Below are positions 8,720 through 15,814 of a stretch of DNA of 24,518 bases, piece after piece; positions within the stretch are counted from its first letter, which is position 1; each line of letters begins with the position of its first letter. Where the stretch lies: assembly GCA_023431055.1 (NCBI GenBank), contig JAEYXX010000114.1, forward strand, positions 1-24,518, given 5' to 3'. Position numbers and translations under genes: made by a program. A model generated the notes under the pieces. That model was given only the letters and a program-made list of their open reading frames with translations, did no database searches and was not told the DNA's origin. This DNA is from Pseudomonadota bacterium (lineage in GTDB: Bacteria > Pseudomonadota > Gammaproteobacteria > Pseudomonadales > Pseudomonadaceae).

Positions 8720-9937
8720 ATGCGAGCGGATCTGATCATCGTCGGCGCCGGAATGGTCGGCAGCACCCTGGCCCTGGCGCTCGAGCACAGCGGCCTGGAT
8801 ATCCTGGTGGTCGACGGCAGCCCGCTCAGCGTATCGCCGTTCGCGGCGCAGGCGCCGTTCGAGGCGCGCGTCAGCGCCCTGTCGATGGCCAGCCAGCGCA
8901 TACTCGAGCGCCTCGGCGCCTGGCCAGGTATCGCCGTACGGCGCGCCTGCCCTTATGGCGAGATGCGCGTGTGGGACGGCTCCGGTACCGGCAGCATTCA
9001 CTTCGCCGCCGCCAGCGTGCACGCCGAGACGCTGGGGCACATCGTCGAGAACCGCGTAGTGCAGGATGCCCTGCTCGAGCGCCTGCATGACAGCCAGATC
9101 GGCCTGTTGCCGGGCGCACGCCTGGAGCAGCTGCGCCGCAGCGGTGACGACTGGCTGCTGACCCTCACCGACGGTCGCCAGCTGCGCGCGCCGCTGCTGG
9201 TGGCAGCCGATGGTGGCAACTCCGCGGTGCGTCGTCTGGCCGGCTGTGCCACCCGAGAGTGGGATTATCTGCATCACGCCATCGTTACCAGCGTACGCTG
9301 CGAGCACCCGCACCAGGCCACTGCCTGGCAGCGCTTCACCGATGACGGCCCACTGGCTTTCCTGCCACTGGCGGGGCCGGCTGGCGAGCACTGGTGCTCG
9401 ATCGTCTGGTCCACCGTGCCGGTCGAGGCCGAGCGGCTGATGGTGCTGGACGATGAGGCCTTCTGCGCCGAGCTGGGCAAGGCCTTCGAGCATCGCCTCG
9501 GCAAGGTGCTGCATGCCGACCGCCGCCTGTGCATCCCGCTGCGTCAGCGCCATGCCAAACGTTACGTCGAACCGGGGCTGGCGCTGATCGGCGATGCCGC
9601 GCACACCATCCATCCGCTGGCGGGGCAGGGCGTCAACCTGGGGTTCCTCGATGCCGCGGTGCTGGCTGAGGTGCTGCTGCACGCCGTCGAGCGTGGCGAG
9701 AGTCTCGCCGAAGAGCGGGTGCTGAGCCGTTTCGAACGTCGGCGCATGCCGCACAACCTGGCGATGATGGCTGCGATGGAAGGCTTTCAGCGCCTGTTCC
9801 AGGCAGACCCGCTGCCGCTGCGCCTGCTGCGTAACGTCGGGCTCGATCTGGTCGACGGCCAGGCCGAAGCCAAGGCGCTGTTCGTGCGTCAGGCGCTGGG
9901 GCTTTCGGGCGATCTGCCGGCGCTTGCTCGGGCGTGA
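8720..9937 (+). CDS. ubiI: ubiquinone ring hydroxylase, UbiI/VisC type
   Basis: A 405-residue FAD monooxygenase paralogous to UbiH. FAD motifs are GAGMVG (9-14) and GDAAHTIHPLAGQGVNLGF (about 291-309). It is encoded directly after ubiH, the place of visC/ubiI in E. coli, where UbiI performs the C5 hydroxylation of the ring. Pseudomonas genomes also carry other members of this family, so the exact ring position is inference. Two in-frame ATGs exist, at 8714 and 8720. AAGGA ends at 8713, which touches the first ATG but lies six bases from the second, so I chose 8720. Confidence 0.93.
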   Translation: MRADLIIVGAGMVGSTLALALEHSGLDILVVDGSPLSVSPFAAQAPFEARVSALSMASQRILERLGAWPGIAVRRACPYGEMRVWDGSGTGSIHFAAASVHAETLGHIVENRVVQDALLERLHDSQIGLLPGARLEQLRRSGDDWLLTLTDGRQLRAPLLVAADGGNSAVRRLAGCATREWDYLHHAIVTSVRCEHPHQATAWQRFTDDGPLAFLPLAGPAGEHWCSIVWSTVPVEAERLMVLDDEAFCAELGKAFEHRLGKVLHADRRLCIPLRQRHAKRYVEPGLALIGDAAHTIHPLAGQGVNLGFLDAAVLAEVLLHAVERGESLAEERVLSRFERRRMPHNLAMMAAMEGFQRLFQADPLPLRLLRNVGLDLVDGQAEAKALFVRQALGLSGDLPALARA

Positions 9938-9959
9938 CGGCAGCGCATTGCCGCGTTTT
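9938..9959 (+). terminator. probable terminator after ubiI
   Basis: A short hairpin (CGGCA / TGCCG, 6-base loop) followed by CGTTTT, directly after the ubiI stop codon. The stem is only 5 bp, so it is weak. Confidence 0.45.
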
Positions 9960-9998
9960 GCGCGGATAAAAATGCCTTGTAACAACTGGCCATTCCTA

Positions 9999-10041
9999 CA
10001 ACGAAGGTTTCGTTGAGAAGGCAAATAACATTCACTACTAT
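9999..10041 (+). promoter_or_regulatory. sigma-70 promoter with overlapping inverted repeat, upstream of the iron-binding protein gene
   Basis: TTGAGA (10013-10018) and TACTAT (10036-10041) are separated by 17 bases, a good sigma-70 promoter 36 bases before the start codon. A perfect 7-bp inverted repeat, CAACGAA-ggt-TTCGTTG (9999-10015), overlaps the -35 box and could be an operator. The bases around the spacer (AAATAACATTCACTA) only weakly resemble a Fur site. Confidence 0.6.
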
Positions 10042-10076
10042 TCAGCCACTTTGCTAATCCACAAGAGGCTGGTCCC

Positions 10077-11078
10077 ATGAAGGCTCGCAACGCACTGCTC
10101 GCTGCATTCACCCTCAGCACCCTGGCTACTGCCGTGCAGGCTGCTGATGAGGTGGTGGTTTACTCTGCCCGTATCGACGAGCTGATCAAGCCGGTGTTCG
10201 ATGCCTACACCGAGAAAACCGGGGTCAAGGTGAAGTTCATCACCGACAAGGAAGCCCCGCTGATCGCCCGCCTCAAGGCCGAAGGTGCCAACACCCCGGC
10301 CGACCTGCTGATCACCGTCGACGCTGGCAACCTCTGGCAAGCCGAGCAGGAGGGCGTGCTGCAGCCGACCAAGTCCGACGTGATCGACGCCAACATCCCC
10401 GCTCAGTACCGCTCCAGCACTGACAGCTGGACTGGCCTGTCGCTGCGCGCGCGGACCATTTTCTACTCCACCGAGCGCGTCAAGCCGGAAGAGCTGTCCA
10501 CCTACGAAGCCCTGGCCGACAAGAACTGGGAGGGCCGCCTGTGCCTGCGCACCAGCAAGAAGGTCTACAACCAGTCGCTGACCGCTACCCTGATCGAAGC
10601 CCACGGCGCCGAGAAGACCGAAGAAATCGTCAAGGGTTGGGTCAACAACCTGGCCACCGACGTATTCCCGGATGACACCGCGCTGCTGCAGGCCATCGAT
10701 GCCGGCCAGTGCGATGTGGGCATCACCAACACCTACTACTATGGCCGTCTGCACAAGCAGCAGCCGGACCTGAAGGTCAAGCCGTTCTGGCCGAACCAGA
10801 ACGACCGCGGCGTGCACGTCAACCTGGCCGGTGCCGGTGTGACCAAGCATGCACCGCATGCCGAGCAGGCCAAGAAGCTGCTGGAGTGGATGACCACTCC
10901 GGAAGCGCAGAGCATCTTCGCCGGCGTCAACCAGGAGTTCCCGGCCAACCCGGCGGTCGCGCCGTCCGAGGAAGTGGCTGCCTGGGGCACCTTCAAGGCT
11001 GACTCGGTTGCTACCGAAGTGGCGGGCAAGCGTCAGGCTGAGGCGACCATGCTGATGGATCGCGCCGGCTGGCAGTGA
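10077..11078 (+). CDS. Fe(3+)-type ABC transporter periplasmic binding protein
   Basis: A 333-residue solute-binding protein of the FbpA/FutA/AfuA family. A signal peptide ([20 protein letters not shown]...) has probable cleavage after Ala22 (VQA-ADE). The mature start DEVVVYSAR and the tyrosine cluster TYYYGRL (219-225) match ferric-iron binding proteins, where adjacent tyrosines bind Fe(3+). The motif [14 protein letters not shown] (74-87) is also typical. It lies upstream of the fused permease and corresponds by order to the gene between ubiI and gcvT in P. aeruginosa (from memory). No ATPase gene lies nearby, so FbpC must be supplied from elsewhere. Iron as substrate is inferred from the family. 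Confidence 0.9.
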   Translation: MKARNALLAAFTLSTLATAVQAADEVVVYSARIDELIKPVFDAYTEKTGVKVKFITDKEAPLIARLKAEGANTPADLLITVDAGNLWQAEQEGVLQPTKSDVIDANIPAQYRSSTDSWTGLSLRARTIFYSTERVKPEELSTYEALADKNWEGRLCLRTSKKVYNQSLTATLIEAHGAEKTEEIVKGWVNNLATDVFPDDTALLQAIDAGQCDVGITNTYYYGRLHKQQPDLKVKPFWPNQNDRGVHVNLAGAGVTKHAPHAEQAKKLLEWMTTPEAQSIFAGVNQEFPANPAVAPSEEVAAWGTFKADSVATEVAGKRQAEATMLMDRAGWQ

Positions 11079-11103
11079 AGCGGCTACAGGCAGCAGGCCG
11101 CAC

Positions 11104-11159
11104 GCCTTAAGCCTGAAGCCTGAAGCCTGAAGCCTGAAGCCTGAAGCTTGCAGCTTGCA
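11104..11159. repeat. heptamer tandem repeat
   Basis: Eight consecutive 7-base units: one GCCTTAA, five identical GCCTGAA, then two GCTTGCA. The array lies between the binding-protein gene and its permease gene, 25 bases after the stop codon. Unit purity suggests recent expansion by slippage. Because it lies outside the coding sequence, copy changes would only alter intergenic spacing. Confidence 0.93.
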
Positions 11160-11179
11160 GCCTCCGGCTGTTTTACTTC

Positions 11180-11203
11180 GACGCCCCGCCTAGCCGGGGC
11201 GTC
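11180..11203 (+). terminator. strong hairpin between binding protein and permease genes
   Basis: A perfect 9-bp GC-rich stem (GACGCCCCG / CGGGGCGTC) with a 6-base loop, followed by GTCATTT. The T-run is short. It may act as a partial terminator or a 3'-stabilising structure, giving more binding protein than permease, a common arrangement in ABC operons. This role is inference. Confidence 0.6.
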
Positions 11204-11229
11204 GTCATTTGCGTAGTCGAGGAATCCGC

Positions 11230-12846
11230 GTGCCGCATCCCGTCCAGCGTCGCTGGTACCCCATCGTCCTTGCCGTTGCCGCTCTGGTATTGATGCCGCT
11301 GTCGGTTCTGCTGTTGAGCTGGCATGAGGTCGATCAGCAGATCTGGACGCATCTGTGGCAAACGCAGATGACGCGGCTGATCGGCAATACCGTGACCCTG
11401 GTGCTTGGCGTCGGTGTAGGCGTGACGCTGCTGGGCGTCAGCCTGGCCTGGCTGACCAGTCTCTGCGAGTTCCCCGGTCGGCGCTGGCTGGACTGGGCGC
11501 TGATGTTGCCGTTCGCCATTCCCGCCTATGTGCTGGCGTTCGTCTTCGTCGGCCTGCTGGATTTCGCCGGCCCGGTGCAGACACTGCTGCGCGAGTGGTT
11601 CGGCAGCGGTTTTCGTTTGCCCCGCGTGCGCTCCACTGGCGGCGTCATCATCGTTCTGGTGCTGGTGTTCTACCCCTATGTCTACCTGCTCGCCCGCGGC
11701 GCGTTCCTGGCGCAGGGCAAGGGCTTGATGGAGGCGGCGCGGGTGCTCGGGCAGAGCCCCTGGCAGGCCTTCTGGCGTGTGGCGCTGCCGATGGCACGTC
11801 CGGCCATCGGCGCCGGCCTGGCACTGGCGATCATGGAAACCCTGGCCGACTTCGGCGCGGTATCGGTGTTCAACTTCGACACCTTCACCACGGCGATCTA
11901 CAAGACCTGGTACAGCTTCTACAGCCTCACCAGCGCGACCCAGCTGGCCAGTCTGCTGCTGCTGGCCGTGGCGCTGGTGCTCTACGGCGAGCGTCGGGCG
12001 CGCGGCGCAGCGCGGCCGGCCAACGAGCGGCCACGCGGCAAGGCCTTGTATCACCTGCACGGCTGGAAGGCCTTCGCCGCCAGCGCCTGGTGCGGCCTGG
12101 TGTTCGCCTGCGCCTTCGTCATTCCGTTGCTGCAGTTGCTGGCCTGGTTCTGGCAGCGCGGCCGCTTCGATCTCGACGAGCGTTATGCCGGGTTGATTCT
12201 GCACACCCTCTATCTGGGCGGCATGGCGGCGCTGATCACCGTCAGCGTGGCCATGCTGCTGGCCTTTGCCCGCCGACAGGCGCCGACGCGCGGTGTACGT
12301 CTTGGCGTCGCGCTGGGCAACCTGGGCTACGCGCTGCCGGGTTCGGTGCTGGCGGTGGCGATCATGCTGGCGTTCAGCTTCCTTGATCGTGAACTGGTGA
12401 TTCCGCTGTCCACGGCGCTGGGCGGTGCCGGCAAACCGCTGCTGATGGGCAGCCTGACGGCGCTGCTGGTGGCTTATCTGATCCGCTTCATGGCGGTAGC
12501 GTTCGGGCCGCTGGAAACCAGCCTGGCGCGGATCCGCCCGTCGTTGCCGGAGGCCTCGCGCAGCCTGGGCGTTGGCGGCCTTGGCCTGTTCTTCAAGGTC
12601 TACCTGCCGCTGCTGCTGCCGGGCACCCTGTCCGCCGCGTTGCTGGTATTCGTCGATGTGCTCAAGGAGATGCCGGCGACCCTGCTGATGCGGCCGTTCG
12701 GCTGGGACACGCTGTCGGTACGCGTATTCGAGATGACCAGCGAAGGCGAGTGGGCGCGTGCCTCGCTGCCGGCGCTGACCCTGGTGCTGGTCGGTCTGTT
12801 GCCGGTGATTCTGCTGATCCGCCGCTCGGCCCGTGGTTTCGGTTGA
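11230..12846 (+). CDS. Fe(3+)-type ABC transporter permease, fused double domain
   Basis: A 538-residue inner-membrane protein with about 12 membrane segments and two BPD_transp_1 domains, as in FbpB/SfuB. Each half carries an EAA loop that docks the ATPase: EAARVLGQSPWQAFWRVALP (from about residue 168) and EASRSLGVGGLGLFFKVYLP (from about 441). I chose GTG at 11230 because GAGGAA lies six bases upstream; an in-frame TTG at 11209 would add seven residues and has no such site. It partners the binding protein upstream. No ATP-binding subunit gene follows. Confidence 0.93.
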   Translation: MPHPVQRRWYPIVLAVAALVLMPLSVLLLSWHEVDQQIWTHLWQTQMTRLIGNTVTLVLGVGVGVTLLGVSLAWLTSLCEFPGRRWLDWALMLPFAIPAYVLAFVFVGLLDFAGPVQTLLREWFGSGFRLPRVRSTGGVIIVLVLVFYPYVYLLARGAFLAQGKGLMEAARVLGQSPWQAFWRVALPMARPAIGAGLALAIMETLADFGAVSVFNFDTFTTAIYKTWYSFYSLTSATQLASLLLLAVALVLYGERRARGAARPANERPRGKALYHLHGWKAFAASAWCGLVFACAFVIPLLQLLAWFWQRGRFDLDERYAGLILHTLYLGGMAALITVSVAMLLAFARRQAPTRGVRLGVALGNLGYALPGSVLAVAIMLAFSFLDRELVIPLSTALGGAGKPLLMGSLTALLVAYLIRFMAVAFGPLETSLARIRPSLPEASRSLGVGGLGLFFKVYLPLLLPGTLSAALLVFVDVLKEMPATLLMRPFGWDTLSVRVFEMTSEGEWARASLPALTLVLVGLLPVILLIRRSARGFG

Positions 12847-12859
12847 TCAATGCCAGGCT

Positions 12860-12914
12860 GTAGGGCGGGTGCAACCCGCCAGTGTTGGGGCATGGCGGGT
12901 TGCACCCGCCCTAC
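12860..12914. repeat. REPIN (REP doublet), GTAGGGCGGGT type
   Basis: Two 22-bp arms, perfectly complementary (12860-12881 and 12893-12914), flank an 11-base loop. Each arm begins with GTAG and contains its own palindrome, GGCGGGTGCAACCCGCC. A GTAG head followed by an imperfect palindrome, with two units in inverted orientation, is the definition of a REP pair or REPIN as mobilised by RAYT transposases. It lies 13 bases after the permease stop and may also help terminate or stabilise that transcript. Confidence 0.85.
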
Positions 12915-12990
12915 GACCTGAAGCCAGGATGACCCCCCGGACGCATGCGGCTACAATGCGCGCCATTCGCGAGCCGAGGTAACCCGGCAG

Positions 12991-13123
12991 GCTGCTGAGA
13001 AACGTAAGCGAGGCCGCCAGTGCAAGGCGCGGGCAAGCGAGAAAGCGGAGTGTGCTTTTGCACATGAGCATTTCGAGCTTGCCTGCAACGCAGCAATGGC
13101 AACGCAGCTAGTTTCTCGGGGCT
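12991..13123. repeat. inverted-repeat intergenic element, copy 2
   Basis: About 133 bp with partially complementary ends (GCTGCTGAGAAAC and GTTTCTCGGGGCT), matching copy 1 (5300-5469) read on the opposite strand. Shared blocks in the same order are AACGTA.GCGAGGC, CAAGGC, ATGAGCATTT.GAGCTTG, AACGCAG..ATG.CAACGCAG and TAGTTT. It ends about 35 bases before the gcvT start codon. A possible -10 box (TACAAT, 12952-12957) lies upstream, in which case the element would sit in the gcvT leader RNA. Confidence 0.82.
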
Positions 13124-13158
13124 GAATCGCTTCGCCAAGCCCGGAAGGAGATTTACCC

Positions 13159-14256
13159 ATGGGACAGCGCACCCCCCTCTATGACCTGCATGTGGCGTTG
13201 GGGGCCAAGATGGTGGATTTCGGCGGCTGGGACATGCCGCTGCACTATGGTTCGCAAGTCGAGGAACATCATCAGGTGCGCCGCGAGTGCGGCGTATTCG
13301 ATGTCTCGCACATGTGCGTGGTAGACGTCAGCGGTGAGCAGGCGCAGGCCTACCTGCAGCGCCTGCTGGCCAATGATGTGGCGCGCCTGCAGACGCCTGG
13401 CAAGGCGCTGTACAGCGCCATGCTCAACGAACAGGGCGGGGTGATCGATGACCTGATCGTCTACCTGACCGGCTCTTCTTCTCCGGCACCGGGCTATCGC
13501 CTGGTGCTCAATGCGGGGACTCGCGACAAGGACCTGGCCTGGATGCACGCCCAGACCGCCGAGTTCGCTGTCGAAGTGCGCGAGCGCCGCGACCTCGCGG
13601 TATTGGCCATTCAAGGCCCCAAGGCCCGTGCCCGTGTTGCCGAGCTGGTGACCCAGGCCCGTGCCGCGCTGATTCACGAGCTCAAGCCGTTCCAGGGGCT
13701 GCCAGAGGCTGACTGGTTCATCGCGCGTACGGGTTATACCGGCGAGGATGGTCTGGAGATCGTGCTGCCGGCCGCAGAGGTGGTGTCTTTTTTCAATGAT
13801 CTGGTCGGTGCCGGTATTTCGCCGATTGGCCTGGGCGCGCGTGACACCCTGCGCCTGGAAGCGGGCATGAACCTGTATGGCCAGGACATGGACGAGCAGG
13901 TCAGCCCGCTGGCTGCCAACATGGCCTGGACCATCGCCTGGGAGCCAGCCGAGCGCGACTTCATCGGCCGCCCGGCGCTGGAGGCGCAGCGCGCTGCCGG
14001 TTGCCTGAGCAAGCTGGTTGGCCTGGTTCTGGAAGAGCGCGGTGTGCTGCGCGCACATCAGGTGGTGCGTGTAGATGGCATCGGCGAGGGTGAGATCACC
14101 AGCGGCAGCTTCTCGCCTACGCTGAACAAATCCATCGCGCTGGCGCGTGTGCCGGCAGCGACCGGGGACCGTGCCGAGGTGGAAATCCGCGGCAAGTGGT
14201 ACCCGGTGCGGGTTGTTAGGCCAGGTTTTGTGCGTAACGGCAAAACCCTTATCTGA
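13159..14256 (+). CDS. gcvT: glycine cleavage system T protein (aminomethyltransferase)
   Basis: A 365-residue cytoplasmic enzyme that moves the methylene group from lipoyl-bound aminomethyl on GcvH to tetrahydrofolate, releasing ammonia. Family motifs in order: [20 protein letters not shown] (5-24), [48 protein letters not shown] (about 190-204) and [25 protein letters not shown] lies eight bases before the ATG. gcvH follows after 94 bp. The gap-free N-terminus and standard length suggest an intact gene. Confidence 0.95.
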   Translation: MGQRTPLYDLHVALGAKMVDFGGWDMPLHYGSQVEEHHQVRRECGVFDVSHMCVVDVSGEQAQAYLQRLLANDVARLQTPGKALYSAMLNEQGGVIDDLIVYLTGSSSPAPGYRLVLNAGTRDKDLAWMHAQTAEFAVEVRERRDLAVLAIQGPKARARVAELVTQARAALIHELKPFQGLPEADWFIARTGYTGEDGLEIVLPAAEVVSFFNDLVGAGISPIGLGARDTLRLEAGMNLYGQDMDEQVSPLAANMAWTIAWEPAERDFIGRPALEAQRAAGCLSKLVGLVLEERGVLRAHQVVRVDGIGEGEITSGSFSPTLNKSIALARVPAATGDRAEVEIRGKWYPVRVVRPGFVRNGKTLI

Positions 14257-14310
14257 ATTTTTGGGTCGCGGCGCTGGCTTCCCCTCCTGCCGCGGCCTGC
14301 TAAATTGTCC

Positions 14311-14330
14311 TGACGGCCCACCTGCCGTCA
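14311..14330 (+). other. hairpin in the gcvT-gcvH gap
   Basis: A perfect 7-bp stem (TGACGGC / GCCGTCA) with a 6-base loop lies just upstream of the gcvH Shine-Dalgarno. It could be a processing or stability element in the gcvTH transcript. It has no T-run and no resemblance to a glycine riboswitch. Confidence 0.4.
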
Positions 14331-14350
14331 TCGCTTACGAGGAAAGACAC

Positions 14351-14740
14351 ATGAGCAATATCCCCGCCGATCTGCGTTACGCCGCCAGCCACGAATGGGC
14401 TCGTCTGGAGGCTGACGGTAGCGTGACCGTGGGCATTTCCGACCACGCCCAGGAAGCCCTCGGCGATGTGGTGTTCATCGAGCTGCCGGAAGTCGGCAAG
14501 CAACTGAATGCCGGCCAGGAAGCTGGTGTGGTGGAGTCGGTTAAGGCCGCATCCGACATCTACGCGCCGGTGGGTGGCGAGGTGATCGCCATCAACGAAG
14601 CGCTGGCCGATAGCCCGGAAAGCGTCAACAGCGACCCTTATGGCAGCTGGTTCTTCAAACTCAAGCCGAGCGCTGTCAGCGAGCTGGACAAGCTGCTGGA
14701 CGCGGCTGCCTATGAGGCTGCTGCTGACGCCGACGCCTGA
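14351..14740 (+). CDS. gcvH: glycine cleavage system H protein
   Basis: A 129-residue lipoyl carrier that shuttles the aminomethyl group between the P, T and L proteins. It opens with [17 protein letters not shown] and carries the lipoylation site [17 protein letters not shown] with Lys65 as the modified residue. [11 protein letters not shown] at the C-terminus follows the usual helix. I chose the ATG at 14351 (GAGGAAAG upstream, family start) rather than an in-frame ATG at 14147 inside gcvT. In P. aeruginosa gcvP follows this gene; here a terminator and repeats follow instead. Confidence 0.96.
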   Translation: MSNIPADLRYAASHEWARLEADGSVTVGISDHAQEALGDVVFIELPEVGKQLNAGQEAGVVESVKAASDIYAPVGGEVIAINEALADSPESVNSDPYGSWFFKLKPSAVSELDKLLDAAAYEAAADADA

Positions 14741-14757
14741 TTCATCTGGCTCGACCC

Positions 14758-14781
14758 GAAAACCCGCCAAGGCGGGTTTTC
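14758..14781 (+). terminator. rho-independent terminator after gcvH
   Basis: AAAACCCGCC and GGCGGGTTTT form a 10-bp stem with a two-base apex, ending in TTTT, 17 bases after the gcvH stop. It is symmetrical, so it may work in both directions. Confidence 0.88.
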
Positions 14782-14826
14782 GCGTTTCTGGGCTCCGCTA
14801 ATGAATTCGCATGTAGGGCGACAGCG

Positions 14827-14850
14827 GTAGCCCGTATGTAACCCTGGGAG
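14827..14850. repeat. degenerate single REP
   Basis: GTAGCCCGTATGTAACCCTG and following bases resemble one arm of the REPIN at 18733-18791 (GTAGCCCGGATGCAATCCGG) with several mismatches. A truncated GTAGGGCG lies just before it (14813-14820), recalling the other REP type. It is probably an old, decayed REP. Confidence 0.6.
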
Positions 14851-14864
14851 TGACGATACCCCGT

Positions 14865-14915
14865 GTGGTAGGCGCTTTAGCGGCGAGCTCTTGTCGCGGC
14901 TGAAGCCCTTCCCAC
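14865..14915. repeat. imperfect palindromic repeat
   Basis: GTGGTAGGCGCTTTAGCGGC and the reverse complement of GCGGCTGAAGCCCTTCCCAC pair imperfectly around GAGCTCTT. This resembles the common Pseudomonas intergenic palindrome of the form GGAGCGGCTTTAGCCGCGA (from memory). With the terminator and the decayed REP it fills the gap after gcvH. From 14916 to about 15010 I see nothing definite. Confidence 0.6.
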
Positions 14916-15011
14916 GATTTCTACTGTGCATGCATCGGTTGATGCAGGTAGGCCCCCGCTCTTGTACGGCCCGTTCAATTCCCTCTTTAACCGCTGGTCA
15001 GCATGGGTAGA

Positions 15012-15061
15012 ACTTTCACTCAAAACAATATATAAAAATACATATTGTTTTGAGTGAAGGT
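15012..15061 (+). promoter_or_regulatory. long inverted repeat: operator and promoter of the ArsR gene
   Basis: Two 20-bp arms (15012-15031 and 15042-15061) match at all but one position and share TTCACTCAAAACAATAT. The 10-base AT-rich centre is ATAAAAATAC. It ends five bases before the regulator's ATG. The centre offers -10-like TATAAA at 15031-15036, and the right arm contains the Shine-Dalgarno GAAGG. ArsR-family repressors bind AT-rich dyads of this kind over their own promoters, so autoregulation is likely (inference). If transcribed, it would also form a hairpin that hides the ribosome binding site. Confidence 0.8.
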
Positions 15062-15066
15062 GTTGT

Positions 15067-15381
15067 ATGGCCGAATCCATCGATATCCAGCAATTGCGTG
15101 CCAATGCCGATGCTGCCGGGCAACTGCTCAAGGCGCTGGCCAATCCGGATCGCCTGCTGCTGCTCTGTCAGCTGTCGCAGGGCGAGCGCAATGTCAGTGA
15201 GCTGGAGGCACTGCTCGGCATTCAACAGCCGACGTTGTCGCAACAGCTCGCCGTGCTGCGTCGCGAGGGGCTGGTGGAGACTCGCCGCGACGGCAAGCAG
15301 ATCTATTACCGCATCAGCAGCCCGGCGGCGCTGGCAGTCATCGAGACACTCTACCGGCTGTTCTGCGAGGGCCAACAATGA
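15067..15381 (+). CDS. ArsR-family repressor, BigR/SqrR-like sulfur sensor
   Basis: A 104-residue winged-helix repressor. The recognition region is VSELEALLGIQQPTLSQQLAVLRREGLV and the wing is TRRDGKQIYYRI. Two cysteines stand alone, Cys34 (LLLCQLSQGE) and Cys100 (LYRLFCEG). They are at the positions used by BigR, SqrR and YgaV, which form a disulfide or polysulfide bridge in response to reactive sulfur species and then release DNA. The metal-binding cysteine motif of true arsenic sensors is absent. Its stop overlaps the next gene as ATGA. BigR controls the pmpA/pmpB membrane proteins in Xylella and Agrobacterium, and those are the genes found next here. Confidence 0.88.
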   Translation: MAESIDIQQLRANADAAGQLLKALANPDRLLLLCQLSQGERNVSELEALLGIQQPTLSQQLAVLRREGLVETRRDGKQIYYRISSPAALAVIETLYRLFCEGQQ

Positions 15382-15812
15382 GCATCGACTGGGCCAGCTT
15401 CACGCCCTGGAGCGCGCTGGCGGGCGGCGCACTGATTGGCCTGGCGGCAGCGCTGTTTGCCCTGCTCAATGGCCGTGTGGCCGGAATCAGTGGGCTGCTC
15501 GGCAGCCTGCTGCAGCGCGGTGCTGAAGGGCGCGGGGAAAAGGCGGCGTTCCTTGTTGGCCTGCTTTTGGCACCCTTGCTCTGGGGATTTTTCGCGGCAT
15601 TGCCGTCGATTCATTTCGAGACGGGCAGCCTCGGCTTGGTCGTCGCCGGCCTGCTGGTCGGCATCGGCACCCGCTATGGCTCGGGCTGCACCAGTGGCCA
15701 TGGCGTTTGCGGCATTTCCCGGCTATCGCCGCGTTCGCTGCTGGCAACCCTGTGTTTCATGGCGACGGGCTTCGCCACAGTCTTTGTCCTGCGTCATCTC
15801 CTGGGAGGCTGA
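15378..15812 (+). CDS. YeeE/YedE family membrane protein, first half (PmpA-like)
   Basis: A 144-residue membrane protein with about four segments, belonging to the YeeE/YedE (DUF395, sulfur-transport) family. The signature [20 protein letters not shown] then [10 protein letters not shown] holds Cys104 and Cys111. The corresponding cysteine in the thiosulfate importer TsuA/YeeE passes sulfur compounds through the membrane. Here the family is split into two half-size genes, as in pmpA/pmpB. Translation is coupled to the ArsR gene by an ATGA overlap. The substrate (thiosulfate, sulfide-related or other) is not decided by sequence. Confidence 0.88.
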   Translation: MSIDWASFTPWSALAGGALIGLAAALFALLNGRVAGISGLLGSLLQRGAEGRGEKAAFLVGLLLAPLLWGFFAALPSIHFETGSLGLVVAGLLVGIGTRYGSGCTSGHGVCGISRLSPRSLLATLCFMATGFATVFVLRHLLGG

Positions 15813-15814
15813 AC

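Noticed and set aside
10019..10041. Fur box before the iron-binding protein gene
   Set aside because: Only about half of the positions match a 7-1-7 Fur consensus; not enough to annotate.
7441..10120. Long minus-strand frames opposite ubiH and ubiI
   Set aside because: Codon-bias shadows of the FAD monooxygenase genes, with low-complexity Gln/Ala/Gly/His composition and no recognisable family.
13124..13158. Glycine riboswitch before gcvT
   Set aside because: The leader is taken up by the repeat element and shows none of the conserved riboswitch core.
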